DNA of 9,209 nucleotides, from the NCBI GenBank assembly GCA_964485635.1, contig CAZAJS010000047.1, positions 1 through 9,209 on the forward strand. The letters are read 5' to 3'. Source of the stretch: CAZAJS01 sp964485635 (GTDB lineage: Bacteria; Pseudomonadota; Gammaproteobacteria; Francisellales; Francisellaceae). The position numbers and the translations under genes were made by a program. This document shows, one piece after another, positions 5,984-9,209 of this stretch (its first letter is position 1; every line of letters begins with the position of its first letter). Under the pieces are notes generated by a model. The model ran no database searches and was not told the origin of the DNA. It saw only the letters and a program-made list of their open reading frames with translations.

Positions 5984-8596
5984 TTAACCATCTGGTGTCC
6001 CCTGGGTCTGAATATCCAGCACATAGGTCCTCGGATAGGTATCTTGTTGTTCAATGACAACACACTTGTAGGGTGCCGCACCGAGCGAACAATTTGGATT
6101 TTGCCCCTGCCTAAAATCAATACTGCCTGTCATGGCATCCACTTTAAAATGCAGCGCTTCCTGATTTTTGGGCTGATCTTTTTTAAAAAGGCCAATGACT
6201 TTTGCCTGATCTGGGGCTAAATCCGTCTGATCAAAATATACTTGCTCAAAGCTTTCGGATTTGCCATCGGTTAATTGAAAATGAATATTGGATCTAGACG
6301 TATTGATCAGGGTGAAAGTCGGATAAATGGGTAATTCATTTTGGATGGTATAAGTCGCGTCATATTCAAAAAAATGAAAAGTCTTGGGATGAATAATGCC
6401 TGCTGGCCCAGCATGGCGTTCGGCATCATTGGCATTTTTGATATTCAAAGTTATCGGCGAAACATAATATCCAGCATGGCGCTCGGCATGATTGGCATTT
6501 CTGATATTAAAAATTCTCGGCGAGATTTGATCTTTTGCCTCTTGCGTTCTTCTGTGATCCTTTCCACTAAAATACGTAAACATATCGTCAGTATATTTCC
6601 AACTAGGTACTGGTCTTTTGAGGAAAGCAGGATGAATCATCATGCTGCCTAAATTCAAATCAACTCCATTGATATTGGCAAAAAACGCATACTTTTTCGA
6701 TTTTTTCCATTCAATCATCGTCTTTTCATTTAAATTTGCTTTTTTCCCTAAGTCAAAGTATATTTTTTCAATGCCATCAGGCGGCATGATAAAGCCTGAA
6801 TACATATCCGGCCCATTGATCCGAAATCCATCCTTGCTTTTGCTGTACAGCAACATCATCACATCAAAGGGCAACTCATTTTTGAAAACGGCGCCAGCAT
6901 AATGATGCCCATATTGATCGAACAACTCATGCTCATCAATACTGTTATGACGATGATTTTTCACCCCTTGACCACTGGGTTGGTCCGGTTGCCATATATA
7001 AGGTTGTCCATCAATATCAAACGCTAATTTGCTGTTACCATAATTGGTATGATTCTGACCTTGATAAATCAATTTTTGATCATCATTCAAATGATCGTAA
7101 TCCTGCTGGGATGACGGATGTAAAAACTGCCAATCAGAAATATAAAGATTCTTTAAGCTTTTTTTTCTGTCATTCACGCCCCAACTAAACCAGCCCCAGT
7201 CATAATTCGTATGGTTTTGACAGAAAAATCGATCAACATCTCTCGGGCCAACATGCTTGTTGCGATTATCACAAACGCCCATTGTACTATTATCATATAG
7301 ATACACCCCGTCATTAAAGACCAAGTAATTCGGAAACCCCGTATCAGGATTCGCTAATGGCATGAAACCAGATGCCCCGCTAAGATTAAAAGTTGTGAAT
7401 TTATGGGCAGCAGATTGATCTTTGGCTGGGAAAACATTGTCACGACTCGTGGCATCAAACTGTACTTGCAAGGTGTGCTTGGCCATGATATCGCCAAGAG
7501 TGCCTAATGCGTTGATCGTTAATCGGGTCGTTTGCACACTCGATGGTGTGCGACCTTCTAACAAAGCGGCTTTAAACGTCACACTGGTTTCACTTTCCGT
7601 GGTATACAGATAATAACCTTGGTGATGGGTCGAATCCTGTGTTGAAAAACGCCCATAAACCGGCGTACCTTCATAAACATCTTGATCGATGTTAGACACG
7701 TGGCTGGGTAAAATGCTGATAAAGGCATCATACTGGCCATTTTGTGGATGCGGTCGATGCAAATTGGTGATCAATGATTGTGCCGTTAGTCGATTTGAAC
7801 CATCATAAAACACTACATGTTGATAGGCTTGTCCACCAGCTTGAGTTGACGGATCTAAATCTTTGCCACTGAGGGTTTGTTTGATGGTAATATTAAAGGC
7901 CCACGGATCAGCCCCATTATTCACAATGCTTTCAGGTTGGTCTCGGTGGGCGTTATTGAGCGCTAATAGACAATCATTCGCATTGGCACACGGGTCATCA
8001 TCTGGTGATTGCTGCGTGATGGTTGGATCAATGGCAATGGACCAAACAAAGGGGGTTTTGGTTTGTAATTGATATTGTTTTTTCAAGTTTTTTAAATCAG
8101 TTGGATTGGATTGACCTAAGAAAATCAGTCGCTCAGGAACGCCCTCGGCGGTAAAATAAAATTGATTCGCTGTATAAACGGGTTGGGCTAATTTGCCAAA
8201 TCGATGGGCGGGTAATGTGTCTTTTTCAATCGCCGTTTGAATGCCGGCATTGTTATAAAGCCGCCCTAAATAATGCTGACCATCGGGTTGTATTTGATCT
8301 AAATACACATCGGTATACCATGGTGCATGGCCTGTCGGCTGGTCTGGATTGATCCGAATTTGGGCAAAGCTTGGCGGAATCGTGACACGAAACACATTAA
8401 CATAATGACTGGTTGAATGAAAATCTCGAGGAATTTGGCCGATGTATTGGATTTGAACGTCGTTGGTTAATTGATTTGGATGTGTTGCTGATACTTTAGG
8501 CGGATTGTCCGGTGGTTTTTGTTGCTGTTGGGCAACTCCGCTCGAGATTGTGCTGGCAAGCCCCCAAACAATCCATGTAATTTTTTTAATCGGCAT
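5984..8596 (-). CDS. Large exported protein of unknown function, first gene of the Rhs operon
   Basis: An 870-residue protein that I do not recognise. ATG at 8596 follows a purine-rich AAAGGGG site 7 bases upstream. Residues 1-22 form a Sec signal peptide, with likely cleavage GVA/QQQQ, leading into a Gln/Pro-rich linker. The mature protein looks strand-rich and globular, with no membrane segment or catalytic motif I can name. Six cysteines occur as three local pairs (203/209, 442/459, 836/845), consistent with disulfides outside the cytoplasm. QNHTNY occurs twice (about 460 and 515) in an aromatic-rich stretch. Two regions, about 570-655 and 750-830, share NELP followed about 40 residues later by IYFD/VYFD, suggesting duplicated beta-rich domains. 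Between them lies a tandem 21-residue repeat (ANxAERHAG). It is 102 bases upstream of the core-bearing Rhs gene, and the only good promoter precedes it. From context I infer a carrier, adhesin or accessory of the Rhs proteins. It is much shorter than TcA-type subunits and has no visible similarity to them. Confidence 0.88.
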   Translation of the reverse strand: MPIKKITWIVWGLASTISSGVAQQQQKPPDNPPKVSATHPNQLTNDVQIQYIGQIPRDFHSTSHYVNVFRVTIPPSFAQIRINPDQPTGHAPWYTDVYLDQIQPDGQHYLGRLYNNAGIQTAIEKDTLPAHRFGKLAQPVYTANQFYFTAEGVPERLIFLGQSNPTDLKNLKKQYQLQTKTPFVWSIAIDPTITQQSPDDDPCANANDCLLALNNAHRDQPESIVNNGADPWAFNITIKQTLSGKDLDPSTQAGGQAYQHVVFYDGSNRLTAQSLITNLHRPHPQNGQYDAFISILPSHVSNIDQDVYEGTPVYGRFSTQDSTHHQGYYLYTTESETSVTFKAALLEGRTPSSVQTTRLTINALGTLGDIMAKHTLQVQFDATSRDNVFPAKDQSAAHKFTTFNLSGASGFMPLANPDTGFPNYLVFNDGVYLYDNSTMGVCDNRNKHVGPRDVDRFFCQNHTNYDWGWFSWGVNDRKKSLKNLYISDWQFLHPSSQQDYDHLNDDQKLIYQGQNHTNYGNSKLAFDIDGQPYIWQPDQPSGQGVKNHRHNSIDEHELFDQYGHHYAGAVFKNELPFDVMMLLYSKSKDGFRINGPDMYSGFIMPPDGIEKIYFDLGKKANLNEKTMIEWKKSKKYAFFANINGVDLNLGSMMIHPAFLKRPVPSWKYTDDMFTYFSGKDHRRTQEAKDQISPRIFNIRNANHAERHAGYYVSPITLNIKNANDAERHAGPAGIIHPKTFHFFEYDATYTIQNELPIYPTFTLINTSRSNIHFQLTDGKSESFEQVYFDQTDLAPDQAKVIGLFKKDQPKNQEALHFKVDAMTGSIDFRQGQNPNCSLGAAPYKCVVIEQQDTYPRTYVLDIQTQGTPDG
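6409..6523 (-). repeat. Tandem 63-base (21-codon) repeat in the 870-residue protein
   Basis: Two 52-base stretches, 6409-6460 and 6472-6523, are nearly the same and are offset by exactly 63 bases, so the reading frame is kept. They encode SPRIFNIRNANHAERHAG and SPITLNIKNANDAERHAG. The DNA similarity suggests a fairly recent duplication or one kept alike by conversion. It links the two NELP-type regions of the protein. Confidence 0.85.
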
Positions 8597-8670
8597 ATGC
8601 TTTCCCCTTTGTTTAAGTGATCAATAACGACAACAACAATCCCTTTGGTTTTCCTTTCAAGATAACTTTG

Positions 8671-8700
8671 TTTATAGAACGATTGCTGTATGAAAGTCAA
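8671..8700 (-). promoter_or_regulatory. Sigma70-type promoter for the four-gene secreted-protein operon
   Basis: On the minus strand TTGACT (8695-8700) is followed after 18 bases by TATAAA (8671-8676); CTATAA with 17-base spacing is an equivalent reading. The expected transcript start is near 8664, giving a leader of about 68 bases before the ATG at 8596. Upstream, 8701-8760 is almost pure A/T and could act as an UP element. No comparable promoter was seen in the three downstream gaps. Confidence 0.7.
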
Positions 8701-8889
8701 GCAATAATCTGAAGATTTAAATAAAATTTTGAAATTTTAATTTAAAATATTAATAAGACAACAAGATTGAAATCATTTTGTAATAATAAGAGGATTGATG
8801 GGTCCGTCAGACTGAACAACCATGATGGCTACCATGATCGCACAAGTGGGCTTAACGAATTGCAAAAGATTGTGATAGAAACTTACATT
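8701..8889. other. Intergenic region between pilin-like gene and operon promoter
   Basis: No gene seen. The part at 8701-8760 is strongly A/T-rich, next to the operon promoter. The part at 8810-8845 has a short direct repeat, ACCATGAT at 8819-8826 and 8831-8838. I find no stable hairpin followed by a T-run after the pilin-like gene, so how its transcript ends is unclear and read-through into the operon is possible. Confidence 0.5.
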
Positions 8890-9209
8890 TTAAGCCGAGG
8901 CCATATTCCCACACATTGTAGGAACAACTTCAGTCGCATCACAGCCGGAGGTCTGACAGCTCCAGCGATCACTGTGGGCTGTATAGGTCACGGTACAGTT
9001 TTGATTGTCTCCGGGTAAATCATCCGTTAAGACCAGCGTAATGGTGCCTTGACCATCATTACTGCCCCCACTGATGCTGGTGACCGATCCGGAGGCTAAT
9101 TGTTTCAAAGAAGACTCAATGGTACTAAAATCACTGCCTCGAGGTTGCAACGCCATGGCCATAGAGCGAGTCTGTCCGGCACTCATGGCCGCAGCGGATA
9201 ATTTGGCTG
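8890..9209 (-). CDS. Type IV pilin-like protein, C-terminal part (partial)
   Basis: The reading frame enters from beyond 9209 and ends with TAA at 8890-8892; about 106 codons are visible. It is open upstream of the first internal ATG (9186), with AKLSAAA preceding it, so that ATG is not taken as the start. The visible part has an alanine/serine-rich helix-like stretch, then a small strand-rich domain with GQGTITLVL, a WSC motif and four cysteines near the end (NQNC, RWSC, SGC, PTMC). That is the layout of the globular head of a type IV major pilin or minor pseudopilin with C-terminal disulfide loops. The diagnostic N-terminal prepilin cleavage site and hydrophobic helix are outside the window, so the family call rests on the C-terminal half only. 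It precedes the Rhs operon on the same strand, but a gap of about 290 bases with its own promoter argues against a shared operon. Confidence 0.6.
   Translation of the reverse strand, partial: AKLSAAAMSAGQTRSMAMALQPRGSDFSTIESSLKQLASGSVTSISGGSNDGQGTITLVLTDDLPGDNQNCTVTYTAHSDRWSCQTSGCDATEVVPTMCGNMASA

Noticed and set aside
1..8596. Type VI secretion linkage of the Rhs genes
   Set aside because: No PAAR domain, VgrG, Hcp or EagR-like gene is visible, and each Rhs protein begins with a Sec signal peptide.
8760..8889. Terminator for the pilin-like gene
   Set aside because: Only 4-base stems were found (for example ATGG/CCAT) and none is followed by a T-run.
1..9209. tRNA or rRNA genes, CRISPR array, insertion sequence or attachment site
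   Set aside because: No cloverleaf-like segment, regularly spaced repeats, transposase-like frame or terminal inverted repeats were seen.

Overview
The window reads as part of a secreted-protein locus in a Gram-negative bacterium of moderate-to-low GC. Nothing in it fixes a genus. A gammaproteobacterium is my best guess, because of the type IV pilin-like neighbour, the Sec signal peptides and the Tc/Rhs-like proteins. All five genes lie on the minus strand, so transcription runs from high to low coordinates.

In transcription order: (1) 8890-9209 is the C-terminal part of a type IV pilin-like protein that enters from outside the window. (2) An intergenic region of about 290 bases holds an AT-rich block and a good sigma70-type promoter (8671-8700). 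(3) 5984-8596 (gene A) is an 870-residue exported protein of no family I recognise, with a tandem 21-residue repeat and an apparent internal domain duplication. (4) 3224-5881 (gene B) is an 885-residue exported YD-repeat protein. It ends in a complete Rhs-associated core followed by about 227 residues of variable C-terminal domain. (5) 305-3160 (gene C) is a 951-residue exported Rhs N-terminal-type protein that stops before any core motif. (6) 1-238 (gene D) is the start of a second, diverged copy of gene B and runs off the window.

Genes A, B, C and D look like one operon. The gaps between them are 102, 63 and 66 bases, each of B, C and D has its own AAGGAG ribosome binding site, and the only convincing promoter lies before A. 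The most interesting point is the architecture. What is usually one Rhs polypeptide, or the TcB/TcC pair of Tc toxins, appears here as separately exported halves: one N-terminal half (C) flanked by two alternative C-terminal halves (B and D). All have their own signal peptide and, where fully visible, an even number of cysteines in the mature part. My inference is that the halves co-assemble into a shell outside the cytoplasm and that B and D are interchangeable payload-bearing subunits. The sequence shows the layout but does not prove assembly or toxicity. No immunity-like gene follows gene B.
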